Origin: Neoechinorhynchus agilis
Lineage: Eukaryota; Acanthocephala
Direction of reading: 5' to 3'
Assembly: GCA_051530055.1 (NCBI GenBank)
Contig: CM121341.1
Location: 3,224,001 to 3,288,000, forward strand
Length of the DNA: 64,000 nucleotides
A program made the position numbers and the translations under genes. The notes below the pieces were generated by a model. It saw only the letters and a list, made by a program, of their open reading frames with translations, was not told the origin of the DNA and searched no databases. How positions within the stretch are numbered: position 1 is the first letter of the stretch; every line of letters starts with the position of its first letter. Shown here piece by piece: positions 33,171-44,431 of this stretch.

Positions 33171-34745
33171 AAATCACCACCGTCCACGAAGAAGAGACAT
33201 CGCTGTACCCTCAGTGGTCGCGACCACACTCGCTGCGTTTCCTCTTTGGATCGCGAGACCAATGTTTTGGCGCAGGAAGGCACCAGCTCTTGTATTTCCT
33301 GTCTTGGTCTGGAGTCTACTCGATAACTCCTTCGTAAATCTAAGTGCTGAGCTACCGAGCGCACTAATAATCTCCACTCTAAATTGTACAAAAACCTGAG
33401 ATCTACTTAACTCTCTATATTTCGCCACCTTTCGGTCCTCCGCCCCCGGGCACTGCACCACAAACCTCCAGTTACTTGCCGCGAACGGGCGTCCCAGAGA
33501 AGACATTTGCCTTCTCGCCACTGGAATACGGTGACGCCATCCAGACGACGACCATCCAGCCTGCACAGGTTGCTTGGCTCTAAAATGTTTGGGACGCTCA
33601 CCGTATTTAGGGCACGCGAAATTACGTCGTTCAATTCAGCATTCCATGAGAAACGACCCCCCCCCTGATTTGTTGCAAACAAAACCATGTCTACCCAGTG
33701 GATCTACGATCATTCCACACCGATAAAGATGTACGACAGAAATCGGTAGACCTAATCTTAAGGAAACTTCGATCCGAACTGTTTCGTCTACGAGGAGTGT
33801 TCCGGCGAATGCAATGGGTAGGGCTTCTGGCCATGCTCCCGATTCTCTTGTAGAGAGTGCCAGATACCTAGCCCGGTCGATCTCGCCGCGAGAGTCTGAA
33901 ATTAGAAAACTATGAGCTCGGGCGACTCAAGGTTTATCCCCGTTAGATTGCTTCATTCACGGGAACTTGGTTGTAACCCGCCTTCGCCCACCATTCTTGG
34001 ACCGCTACTAGAAATTCGTCCGCTAAACAGAACTTGGGTCCCAATATACACTTTACCAGATCCCGACTTCCTTCGAATGATCCTAGAAACGCGGGCAACG
34101 ACACATCTACTGTTTCTCGAATACTCAAGCCACCGGACGATACAGGCAATGAAGCTTGTCGCCAGGCCTCGTCTGATAGCTGGATATTTAAAACGTGCTC
34201 GAGACACGCGTTCACAATGTCATCGAACTTCTTTAACTTATCGATGTGCTTGAGAAGGAAGCCGTGCGCAGTTTATAAAGTAGTTTCGGGATGAAGAGGG
34301 TATTCTTGATCAGGAATAGAGCCTCGTGTGACGAAAGTTCCCGGACTCTATCGCAAAGTATCGTGATTTTCGGGAGAAGATGGTCGATTTCATTTTCCAC
34401 ATTAAAATCAAAAACGCAGCTCCCTAGAAGACTCAGTCGGTCTAGAGTGATCAATTCTAAACCGGGTACCAGATTTCTAAAACCTTTGACGATTTCGCTC
34501 TGCGTTGACTCGTGTTCATTACCAACAGTTCGCATTTTATTGCATTAAGCTCAACGCCCAATCTCACAGTCTCCCTTACGAGTATCTCCAGATCTCGTAG
34601 TACTATGGAGGGATCACTTCCGAGCGTAGCCTCATCCAAGTACCGAGCGTTAAAGCTGGACTGGAGAGAGTGTACTATTGGCCAATTGTTTCGCAAAATA
34701 TATTCGTCTTTAACGATCTCCCTCGGGTTTCGACAAGCAACCTAA
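33171..34745 (-). mobile_element. R2-like non-LTR retrotransposon, degenerate (copy 6)
   Basis: Minus frames encode parts of the same family: SSFNARYLDEATLGSDPSIV (palm, with Asp-Glu in place of Asp-Asp), LDRLSLLGSCVFDFNVENEI, LSDEAWRQASLPVSSGGLSI, NILEPSNLCRLDGRRLDGVT and LSRLQTKTGNTRAGAFLRQN. The YLDE palm would not be catalytic. It is more diverged from copies 1 and 5 than those are from each other, so it is older. A minus-strand AATAAA lies in the ~56-bp spacer shared with copy 5. Confidence 0.82.
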
Positions 34746-34883
34746 ATAACAACATTTTTAGTCTCGTAATGAAAAGAACGGTTAGATGATTTTTGAACAA
34801 TATTATTTTTCCTGAAAACGAATGGAGGACGCCTTCTCAAATACTATTTTTTCAATGATGATATCAAAATGATAACGCAAATA

Positions 34884-35384
34884 TCAATGATCGTATAAAT
34901 CCTCGTCTAAATCACGAAGTTTGTTCATCTTCCTCTTTCTTGAAAATTTGGCCTCATCGGAAACCACATCCTTTTGCTCCAAAGCAATGTCTTCAATATC
35001 CTTCGCCCTTTGAAGAGGCTCAATAATGTCAATTTTCTGTTCATTTTTATTCTCAACAAAGCAAACCGTAGTAAAATCGCTTTCTTTGAATGGAGTTCCC
35101 ATATTATCCATATCGACATCTTTTAAGCTGTACTTTATCCATTTCGAAGGGTCGTGGAAAAATGAAATTTGTGGGAATTGAATAGCACGTTTTGGGATTA
35201 AAGGATTTGCATCGCAATCTTCTTGCTCGTCATCGGATCCCACGTTGAATTGAACACTTTTTTTGATCAATTGCTCGCTGTTTAGGCCATCAAAGATAGC
35301 ATGAGCGCGGCGAGAAAAATTCTCCGACGAACAATTCAACTGCCAGTTTTTATTGTAAATTGATTTCGTGTCCATGGTGTTCAA
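34884..35384 (-). CDS. TSSC4: TSSC4-like U5 snRNP assembly factor
   Basis: 166 residues, single exon. Two family motifs are visible: FSRRAHAIFDGLNS near residue 23 (family: FS.RS+.IFD.L) and FFHDPSKWIKYSLKDVD at about 75-91 (family: HPE+WTKYSLEDV). TSSC4 helps assemble the U5 snRNP and U4/U6.U5 tri-snRNP. The protein is short compared with human TSSC4 (~330), with an acidic stretch between the motifs and a basic KFSRKRKMNKLRD near the end. The identification rests on these two motifs only. Confidence 0.72.
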   Translation of the reverse strand: MNTMDTKSIYNKNWQLNCSSENFSRRAHAIFDGLNSEQLIKKSVQFNVGSDDEQEDCDANPLIPKRAIQFPQISFFHDPSKWIKYSLKDVDMDNMGTPFKESDFTTVCFVENKNEQKIDIIEPLQRAKDIEDIALEQKDVVSDEAKFSRKRKMNKLRDLDEDLYDH

Positions 35385-35577
35385 CTTTTAAAATAAACGC
35401 CTCAAAAACATAAGAGCAATTGCGAAAGAACGATAAATTCAATTATTACATCATTAAAATTTATTTTGTCCCTTGTACCCGGCTTATCTTTTATGCCTGA
35501 AGCCAATCAATATATTTGGAAAGTATATCGCTAATTTCATGCAGGATAACATTCGAGTGGAAAGATATTCTTATTGA

Positions 35578-36562
35578 GCCGTTCAAACCACGAGACGTAT
35601 TCATGCTATTTAATATTTCATGGACAAAATCCACCTCTTCTGATATCCACAAAAATTGGTTATTTTATGGGTTATCTTAGGCTCAGGAGAGCAGGTTAGC
35701 CGTGGTTCGGGAAGTTAATGTCCGCAGGAACCCCTGCGCGATGTTCGGCCCACTTTCAGCACCAAGTTGTTGTATATTTTGTAGGTGGTAGATTCGTTGG
35801 CTGATCGTTATTGCGTTGATCGGTTCGTCGCCTGGTAAACCCAAGGTAACATGGGGACCATCGGAATGGACAAGTCACCAAACAAAGCAGGACAAGATAA
35901 AGGTGGCACGTTCAACTCCATTTGGTCCAATGAAAGGAATAACATCATCAAGGTCCTGCGGTTAATGGGATATCCTAAGTGGGCTATTGATATGGCCAGC
36001 AAACGTAACAGGCGACGAACCGATCAACGCAATAACGATCAGCCAACGAATCAACCACCTACAAAATATATCGCGCATTCTTTCATCAGTGAAGAGGCTA
36101 ATAACAAACGACGGCCCCTAGTCAACGAAATAGGATGTTCGGAATGCGATAAAAAGTATATTGGACAGACGAAGCAAGGTCTGAGCAAACGCATCCAACA
36201 GCACAAATACGCTTGTAGACGTTTCGATCAATCTTCGGCAATATCTAACCACGAGCAGACAGCTCAACACCGAGTTGACTTTGACGGTGCTGCTATGATT
36301 ATGGCCGAAGCGAACTGGACAATGGAGGGAAACAAGGGAAATTTTAGCCTCGTAGTCTCCGTCAACAACTTGGTGCTGAAAGTGGGCCGAACATCGCGCA
36401 GGGGTTCCTGCGGACATTAACTTCCCGAACCACGGCTAACCTGCTCTCCTGAGCCTAAGATAACCCATAAAATAACCAATTTTTGTGGATATCAGAAGAG
36501 GTGGATTTTGTCCATGAAATATTAAATAGCATGAATACGTCTCGTGGCTTGAACCGCTCAAC
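35578..36562 (+). mobile_element. PLE remnant with ~195-bp inverted arms
   Basis: Sequence at about 35578-35772 returns reverse-complemented at 36367-36562. Inside it, 35771-35833 returns inverted at 36008-36070. The plus strand in between encodes PLE sequence: ERNNIIKVLRLMGYPKWAID (RT end), a linker, then GIY-YIG motifs IGCSECDKKYIGQTKQGLSK and RIQQHKYACRRF, then EANW. This is a different PLE family from the one at 8 kb. Long flanking inverted copies are a known outcome of PLE insertion. Broken, no complete RT. Confidence 0.8.
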
Positions 36563-36589
36563 AAGAATATATCGCAAATTATTTTCATG

Positions 36590-37034
36590 AATTTTCGGTT
36601 GGACAAAACGCCATCGCGAAATCATTTACTCAAGGAATGGGTTTCATTTACATTGGAATGATTTGGATGGAATTCTAAAAGACGATTACTTATATTCGAT
36701 AATGCCAATAAAAGTAAGTGAGGATTTAGTCCTAAAGTAATTGTGAGTCAATCTTTGCCTTCCAAAAGTGTATATATATCATGGCAAATAGAAACAAGGA
36801 CGTTTTTATTGTATAAATAGAAAAGAAAGATGGATTTACTCATGGAAAAAATTCTTCGATTATTACAAAATTCAGCAATAAAATCCCGTTTTCCACAAAA
36901 TTGTCGCTTTTTGGAGTTTAATTTTTGATTGAACGGAATATTGGAACTGCATCGCTTAAACCATTTTTCATATAAAAGCTCTCACTACTAAAACTAGTTT
37001 TATTCGCGGACTAATGAAACAAAATCAATACGCC
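36590..37034. other. Intergenic, AT-rich
   Basis: No gene or repeat recognised. Confidence 0.4.
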
Positions 37035-37580
37035 TTATCTCGCCACTACTTCATATATTGGCTCATGTTTTTCGTTCATCATTCCTCGTGTCATCCAAAC
37101 GAGATAAAAATGCCATAATCCGAAGAACAAGCAGCAGATCGAAGCCTTAAAATCCACTGACAACATTGCTAAAGATTCTAGACATATTCCAGTGGCGCCA
37201 ATAATCCTGAGGATTTCAGCAACATTCCATTGACGGAACGCATGGAACGCTATATGAGCTGCGAACAGCGCTAAAAGTAAAATAAAATATATCTCCGCAA
37301 AATAACGAAGAGAATTCGAATTGTCAGACACTAAGTACATTCCACATCCAATAGAAAGTGCTGCTATGTCTTTTAGGACAAAACAGACTGGAATCGGTAG
37401 CGAGTATTTTGGCTGTACTAGACTAAGGAACCAATCATGATTGAACCAGAATACATATTCTACGATACGTTGGAGGGTTAGTGGCAGTAGAAGCAGCAAT
37501 AGTAAAGGAAAACATCGTTCAAGGTTTGAGTAACACACTAGGCAAGATTTGCCACTTAAACGCATTATTGCCTCTAACAT
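37035..37580 (-). CDS. Five-pass membrane protein, family not recognised
   Basis: 181 residues in a single open frame. Five hydrophobic segments are visible: CFPLLLLLLLPLTLQRIVEY, PVCFVLKDIAALSIGCGMYL, IYFILLLALFAAHIAFHAF, LRIIGATGICLESLAMLSVD and ASICCLFFGLWHFYLVWM. A short polar tail follows (about 15 residues, NEKHEPIYEVVAR). I do not recognise a family motif. It starts at the first Met of the frame. Divergent upstream sequence contains only repeats, so its promoter must be short. Confidence 0.6.
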   Translation of the reverse strand: MLEAIMRLSGKSCLVCYSNLERCFPLLLLLLLPLTLQRIVEYVFWFNHDWFLSLVQPKYSLPIPVCFVLKDIAALSIGCGMYLVSDNSNSLRYFAEIYFILLLALFAAHIAFHAFRQWNVAEILRIIGATGICLESLAMLSVDFKASICCLFFGLWHFYLVWMTRGMMNEKHEPIYEVVAR

Positions 37581-37760
37581 ATTTTTCGGATATTGAATCG
37601 AACACAGTTTTATCGATTGCAGTCACGATTATCTTATCAAATCACGCTTAAATCGCGATCATGTGAGTATGTCATCGTGATTGAACGATTCTTCACATGA
37701 CACCTTCCAAAGATAACGGTTTATTTTGTAGAATAAACACAAGTGCGGATTTAATGCTTT

Positions 37761-37830
37761 AACAACCTTGTGATAAACGCGTACAAGATTGTGTTGAAAT
37801 ATCGCACTTTAAAAATAAAATCATTTTAAT
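37761..37830 (+). repeat. Dispersed hairpin repeat copy
   Basis: Shares TTGTGATAAACGCGTACAAG with 19020-19039 and then has TTGAAATATCGCAC, the GAAATATC signature also seen at 9.57, 25.83 and 59.06 kb. The hammerhead-like core is degenerate. Confidence 0.6.
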
Positions 37831-38059
37831 TTATCCGCCAGAAAACAAAGAAGTTATTCGCGAATAGAATGCGATTGAAACCCAAATATCATATCTAGAG
37901 AAAATCCACCGGGATATTAAATTTTGACTTGTATGGTGAAGATAATCCCGGTTAAAAATAATTTTATTGTTCTGAAATATTTCGGAAGTGAGGAAACCTC
38001 ACCTTGAGGGATGAGCTGACGGACAGCGTTGCCCTCCTCTGATTCCTTTTCAGACAACC

Positions 38060-38140
38060 GAAGAAAAGGTTCCTGACGAAGACGCAAGGCGTCGAAAATT
38101 TGAAGCAAGAAATAAATAAAACACCCATTTTCCGTTCGAT
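38060..38140 (+). ncRNA. Hammerhead-ribozyme-like motif (degenerate candidate)
   Basis: CTGACGA (38073-38079), one extra A, a five-pair stem GACGC-AAG-GCGTC (38081-38093) and GAAA (38094-38097) follow in the order of a hammerhead catalytic core. After GAAA the AATT is self-complementary, as in minimal type I hammerheads of PLEs. TTC (38070-38072) can pair with GAA (38102-38104) as a short helix I. The remainder of helix I is weak. No PLE coding sequence adjoins. It shares a 24-bp tail with 20129-20152. Confidence 0.45.
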
Positions 38141-38343
38141 AATGAATCTGGAATAAACATTGTTTATTGTTAGCCTTATATCTTTTAATAAAAACGGTTG
38201 TTTCGCAAACTGCTTAAAATTGGAGAGCAGCAAATAGGATTTTGGTTGAATAATTTTTGTTTAGTAATAATGAAATTCTCTGCGTCGATTAAAGCATTTT
38301 CATTGATCGGCACCCTCCCTATAATCGACTTGTAAACAATTGT

Positions 38344-39582
38344 TTATATACTTCTAGTTTCGGGTTCATCATACCCACTCAGTGAATCGATTGGTTCAGC
38401 CATACTTAAGGGACAATACCCTCCTCGGACTACATTCCTTATTCCCAAGCCGAAATTCCTCCAATCGATTTCGATAACGCATGGAGCGATCATAACCGGC
38501 TCGCCGTCTACTTTCATCGGTAAAGATATCTGAGTTTCCAATCGAGCTTTTCTACATTGACATAACCTGTGTCCTCTTCCTCCCAATGCAAGATTTCCCC
38601 ATTCCGTCATAGTAAATGCAATCACTTCCATGAATCCATCGTTACATCGCTGCTTTAACCATTTCTCAAAATAAGGAATCCGAGAAAACTCCCATTCGTT
38701 TCCCCAAGGCTGACATCCACCCGCGTAACTCGATATGTTTAAGAATAAAATAACATCCGGTTTAAGGTAGCTAAGTCGGTCTTGCATGTCTCTTCCATCA
38801 CATTCCAATGAAACGTATTTATCGAGGGATTTACGCTCTCCCATCTTTGCTGATACAAATTTTCGGATATAATAATTGGCGTATTGAACTCTATTTGACA
38901 AACGGGACACTTTATTAATCCGAGGATGGATATTTTTATTTCGCTGTTGATGAAATCGTAGAGCAACCGATGCATCGGCACCAATGGACAAGTAGTTATT
39001 AAAAACATCATAAGGAAGTTCCCTCTCAACTACTGTGGAAGTATTTATGAAGTTCTGATTGAAATCTTTAGCTTTAACTCGCAAGTTCCATCGATCTATT
39101 TTGATTATTTGTCCACAAATGATTGCATTGATGAAGTTGCTAAGAGATGCATTACTTATATGCATTCCGCCATATCCCCATTTTAAAAATCCAGCCATGT
39201 CGTTCCCGGTTCCAAGCGGAAGTATAGCTATACTATTAGTGGTAAGACCTCGAGCCTCGTCCAGAGCATAAAACATCCATGCAGCAGTTCCATCTCCACC
39301 AGCAGCGATAATTCTGAAATGAACATTTTCATACAACCGACGTCTTAAGATATCTTCAGGGCGGAAACCTTCCCGGCTGTCTAATGGATAAACATTTTCT
39401 TTACCTATCAGATCGCCAAGAATACCAATAACCTTTTTTCCTCGTTGCCCTCCACTCTTAGTGTTCACAAATGCAATAATCACCTCAGAGGTCTGCTTGA
39501 AATATCCATTAATGTCGTTCGCATTCAACTTACTGATTCGTATATGATAATCAGAAGAGCGTTGAGAAATCGTTGTTGTCAT
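38344..39582 (-). CDS. Diacylglycerol kinase, catalytic core only
   Basis: 412 residues, intronless. The DAGK catalytic domain is clear: VIIAFVNTKSGGQRGKKVI (35-53), IIAAGGDGTAAW with the ATP-binding GGDGT at 95-99, and AILPLGTGNDMAGFLKWGYG. The accessory domain follows: NYLSIGADASVALRFHQQR, LSNRVQYANYYIRKF, ILFLNISSYAGGCQPWGN, and GFMEVIAFTMTEWGNLALGG. It phosphorylates diacylglycerol to phosphatidic acid in lipid signalling. There are no N-terminal C1, EF-hand or PH domains and no upstream exons that I can see, so it most resembles a stripped-down epsilon/type III-like enzyme. The start is the first Met. Confidence 0.88.
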   Translation of the reverse strand: MTTTISQRSSDYHIRISKLNANDINGYFKQTSEVIIAFVNTKSGGQRGKKVIGILGDLIGKENVYPLDSREGFRPEDILRRRLYENVHFRIIAAGGDGTAAWMFYALDEARGLTTNSIAILPLGTGNDMAGFLKWGYGGMHISNASLSNFINAIICGQIIKIDRWNLRVKAKDFNQNFINTSTVVERELPYDVFNNYLSIGADASVALRFHQQRNKNIHPRINKVSRLSNRVQYANYYIRKFVSAKMGERKSLDKYVSLECDGRDMQDRLSYLKPDVILFLNISSYAGGCQPWGNEWEFSRIPYFEKWLKQRCNDGFMEVIAFTMTEWGNLALGGRGHRLCQCRKARLETQISLPMKVDGEPVMIAPCVIEIDWRNFGLGIRNVVRGGYCPLSMAEPIDSLSGYDEPETRSI

Positions 39583-40529
39583 TTTTTACGCCGGTTTCTA
39601 GAAACTAAGAATTTTTTGAATCACTCGCGACTGTAAACGCACATCAGCGGGACGATCTCATGTGGAGTGTCACATTGTGCCGTTTGATAGACTGTAGTGG
39701 CATTCTATATCGTCGGCTGCTAATGCGCCAATTCGCGAGTACGAAGAAATGAAGGAAATATAACAGCCGAAGTGGCGGTGCTCCATTTACACTTTGCCTC
39801 TGAGAGCGAGATGTGAAGCAATTTAGAAAAAAGCGAGTATCGATTTCATTTTAACTTGCAATATTAAGTGTATGTTAGCGGTAATCGTTAAAAGAGTTGA
39901 TTCATACAAATATGATGTCGACGATGCTCGAGAATGCATACATTTGTGATTGCCAATATTTTTATTAGTTCCGACCTTGTTTTAAGTGCAGACACTAAAA
40001 ATGCATAAAAGCGAAATTTAGGTAAGTAAAATGGTTAAGAATCTGTACTAGTATTTGCTTCTATTAATCAGGCGAAATCGTAACACTTTTTGTCGTCCTT
40101 CCTGATTTCCTCTTATCTCTTCAATTTAAGCAAATATCGACTCAAAAAATTAGCCATTTCTTAAATCAATTCGTATCTCCAAATTATGGTAGATCGTTTA
40201 GCTTGTTTCGCATATAAAGAACTTAGAAAAATTAAGCTCATAAAATGAAATTATCCGAATCACTGTGCTATGATAGTGAATCCGGAATCACACGGTGGAA
40301 GGTAGTTTTGTATTACAGTGTTTTTAAATTTTCCACCCTGTACCCTTTTTTGTAGACATCATGTTTTACGCATGTTTGAGCTTCTGTGACACTGTAATAA
40401 ATGAAGAGATTGCTTAGCAAAAGAAACTCGTTTGTATCACTCAACATAAAAATTCAAAGGTCATTGGGGTTCATAATGTAGAAGAAATGTTTAATGGCAA
40501 AAGTCCGCTATATCCTGAAACTTTACTTT
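39583..40529. other. Intergenic between DGK and minisatellite
   Basis: No gene seen. The stretch upstream of 39582 should include the DGK promoter. Confidence 0.45.
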
Positions 40530-43165
40530 CCAATAAACGTGAATTTTAGGATTTAATAAAGGTTCCCATGAATTTTTAAACGTCCATGCAACTACTTTTA
40601 CTTTTCTTTTGAATGAACGCGAATTTTAGGATTTAATAAAGGTTCTCATGAATTTTTAAACGTCCATGCAACTACTTTTACTTTTCTTTTGAATGAACGT
40701 GAATTTTAGGATTTAAAAAAGGTTCCCATGAATTTTTAAACGTCCATGCAACTACTTTTCTTTCCAATGAACGTGAATTTTAGGATTTAATAAAGGTTCC
40801 CATGAATTTTTAAACGTCCATGCAACTACTTTTACTTTTCTTTTAAATGAACGCGAATTTTAGGATTTAATAAAGGTTCTCATGAATTTTTAAACGTCCA
40901 TGCAACTACTTTTACTTTTCTTTTCAATGAACGTGAATTTTAGGATTTAATAAAGGTTCCCATGAATTTTTAAACGTCCATGCAACTACTTTTACTTTTC
41001 TTTTCAATGAACGTGAATTTTAGGATTTAATAAAGGTTCCCATGAATTTTTAAACGTCCATGCAACTACTTTTCTTTCCAATGAACGTGAATTTTAGGAT
41101 TTAATAAAGGTTCCCATGAATTTTTAAACGTCCATGCAACTACTTTTACTTTTCTTGTCAATGAACGTGAATTTTAGGATTTAATAAAGGTTCCCATGAA
41201 TTTTTAAACGTCCATGCAACTACTTTTCTTTCCAATGAACGTGAATTTTAGGATTTAATAAAGGTTCCCATGAATTTTTAAACGTCCATGCAACTACTTT
41301 TCTTTCCAATGAACGTGAATTTTAGGATTTAATAAAGGTTCCCATGAATTTTTAAACGTCCATGCAACTACTTTTACTTTTCTTGTCAATGAACGTGAAT
41401 TTTAGGATTTAATAAAGGTTCCCATGAATTTTTAAACGTCCATGCAACTACTTTTCTTTCCAATGAACGTGAATTTTAGGATTTAATAAAGGTTCCCATG
41501 AATTTTTAAACGTCCATGCAACTACTTTTACTTTTCTTGTCAATGAACGTGAATTTTAGGATTTAATAAAGGTTCCCATGAATTTTTAAACGTCCATGCA
41601 ACTACTTTTCTTTCCAATGAACGTGAATTTTAGGATTTAATAAAGGTTCCCATGAATTTTTAAACGTCCATGCAACTACTTTTCTTTCCAATGAACGTGA
41701 ATTTTAGGATTTAATAAAGGTTCCCATGAATTTTTAAACGTCCATGCAACTACTTTTCTTTTCTTGTCAATGAACGTGAATTTTAGGATTTAATAAAGGT
41801 TCCCATGAATTTTTAAACGTCCATGCAACTACTTTTACTTTTCTTTTCAATGAACGTGAATTTTAGGATTTAATAAAGGTTCCCATGAATTTTTAAACGT
41901 CCATGCAACTACTTTTACTTTTCTTGTCAATGAACGTGAATTTTAGGATTTAATAAAGGTTCTCATGAATTTTTAAACGTCCATGCAACTACTTTTACTT
42001 TTCTTGTCAATGAACGTGAATTTTAGGATTTAATAAAGGTTCTCATGAATTTTTAAACGTCCATGCAACTACTTTTACTTTTCTTTTAAATGAACGTGAA
42101 TTTTAGGATTTAATAAAGGTTCTCATGAATTTTTAAACGTCCATGCAACTACTTTTACTTTTCTTGTCAATGAACGTGAATTTTAGGATTTAATAAAGGT
42201 TCCCATGAATTTTTAAACGTCCATGCAACTACTTTTCTTTCCAATGAACGTGAATTTTAGGATTTAATAAAGGTTCCCATGAATTTTTAAACGTCCATGC
42301 AACTACTTTTCTTTCCAATGAACGTGAATTTTAGGATTTAATAAAGGTTCCCATGAATTTTTAAACGTCCATGCAACTACTTTTACTTTTCTTTTCAATG
42401 AACGTGAATTTTAGGATTTAATAAAGGTTCCCATAATTTTTAAACGTCCATGCAACTACTTTTCTTTTCAATGAACGTGAATTTTAGGATTTAATAAAGG
42501 TTCCCATGAATTTTTAAACGTCCATGCAACTACTTTTACTTTTCTTTTCAATGAACGTGAATTTTAGGATTTAATAAAGGTTCTCATGAATTTTTAAACG
42601 TCCATGCAACTACTTTTACTTTTCTTTTCAATGAACGTGAATTTTAGGATTTAATAAAGGTTCTATGAATTTTTAAACGTCCATGCAACTACTTTTTTCC
42701 AATGAACGTGAATTTTAGGATTTAATAAAGGTTCCCATGAATTTTTAAACGTCCATGCAACTACTTTTACTTTTCTTGTCAATGAACGTGAATTTTAGGA
42801 TTTAATAAAGGTTCTCATGAATTTTTAAACGTCCATGCAACTACTTTTACTTTTCTTTCCAATGAACGTGAATTTTAGGATTTAATAAAGGTTCCCATGA
42901 ATTTTTAAACGTCCATGCAACTACTTTTCTTTCCAATGAACGTGAATTTTAGGATTTAATAAAGGTTCCCATGAATTTTTAAACGTCCATGCAACTACTT
43001 TTCTTTCCAATGAACGTGAATTTTAGGATTTAATAAAGGTTCCCATGAATTTTTAAACGTCCATGCAACTACTTTTACTTTTCTTGTCAATAAACGTGAA
43101 TTTTAGGATTTAATAAAGGTTCCCATGAATTTTTAAACGTCCATGGAACTACTTTTATGGTCAAT
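40530..43165. repeat. Minisatellite, ~34 copies of a 73/80-bp unit
   Basis: The array is built from units reading GTGAATTTTAGGATTTAATA, then AAGGTTCCCATGAATTTTTA, AACGTCCATGCAACTACTTT and a short pyrimidine-rich end. Two length forms alternate: 80 bp (with TACTTTTCTT) and 73 bp (with a shortened TTCTTTCC end). I count about 34 copies, mostly identical except C/T and G/A variants and two small indels near 42434 and 42664. Each unit carries an AATAAA. There is no coding frame across the array. High homogeneity suggests recent expansion or ongoing unequal exchange. Confidence 0.95.
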
Positions 43166-44430
43166 GGTTGAATTAAATAAAATTGAAAATTTACCAGCAT
43201 CTATAAACTCAAGAAATATTGGTTCCTCGTTGCATAAGAAATAGAAATTGTTTGAGAACGTTCAAATTTAAAACGTATTTTCTCCAGTCTGCAAAAAATG
43301 ACTAAATTATATCGATGAATTTAAAAGTACTCATACAAAAAGAGTGGTCTACTTTTTATATGGACGAACTAAAATCAAAGATGTCGAGAAGGAACATTTG
43401 GAAGAGAGCAATTGAAAAGTTCGACAAATAGTTTCTAGGAAATGTTAAAGTTTTATATGATGGCGAATGTATTGGCTCTAATTTCTCGTTTTTAATCAAA
43501 GTATTCATTGCTAGCTGATAGAGAATACTTTTAGCTATGTATAGACATCGAACGTGAACAGAATCGATCAATATACATATTTTAATCGCATAGAAAATTG
43601 CGATCTTAACGGAAAAAGATCAATTGATACTTGTTGGGTTGACCGGGCTACGTATTGCGAACTAATTTTTTAGTGAAGGGTTTCAGATTTTAATGAGTGA
43701 AAATGTCGATATGTGAAGAGGTACCGGGGAATGTGATTGGAATTATTGTTTAGAAGTCTACATCTCCAGTAAATGATTACTAACCAACAAACTGGTGATG
43801 AACCCGACGAAGTTCGAAACGTCCTTAATAAATAATCATTTAACGGGTGAGATTATAGTAAACTTAAAGATGAATCTGGCAAACTAAAAAGTGTAAATGA
43901 TAAGAATAAAATCGTAAAATACCTGAAGTTGAGCTTGAAGAGTGGATTTGCTTTCAAAGAATCGTTAGTTTGAACATTTACGTTCATGTCATAAATTGAA
44001 GAGGTTCTCTTTCAATTAAAGACGATTGCAACATAACTCAACTTGGGAATAGAAAAATTATGGTTAACTTAATGCTTAGGACAAATGGAGTTTTATTTTC
44101 AAAAATTAATTATTCCTCTTAATAATTTGTTAAATTTTCTACTTTATTTTCTCAGTAATAATAGATGTTTTTAGTTTACTGATATAGCGATCAATTTATT
44201 GATTACCCTTTCATACAATATTTCGTCCGTCTCCGACGAGTGAATTATTGTGTGAAAGTGATCTAATAAATTAATCTCTACATCACCAAACCAAATATAT
44301 TCACGGACACAACTTCTATACGATAATAGATGTTATGTCTTAGATTAAGTGAAGAATCCTTCATTTTAATATTTTTTTTGACTTAAGCCCAAAATCAGTA
44401 ATGTATTAAACTCAAAATATAATACCATAT
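43166..44430. other. Intergenic, AT-rich, with one PLE-tail-like motif
   Basis: No gene recognised. At about 43793-43823, GGTGATGAACCCGACGAAGT is followed by TCGAAACGTC, the GAAACGTC ending known from PLE hammerheads, but no proper helix II forms. Confidence 0.4.
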
Positions 44431-44431
44431 T

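Noticed and set aside
38038-38104. Type III hammerhead fold using TCTGATTC as the cleavage side
   Set aside because: Helix I would be out of register by three bases. The minimal type I fold fits better.
40530-43165. CRISPR array
   Set aside because: The units are uniform tandem repeats without unique spacers, in a eukaryotic context. It is a minisatellite.
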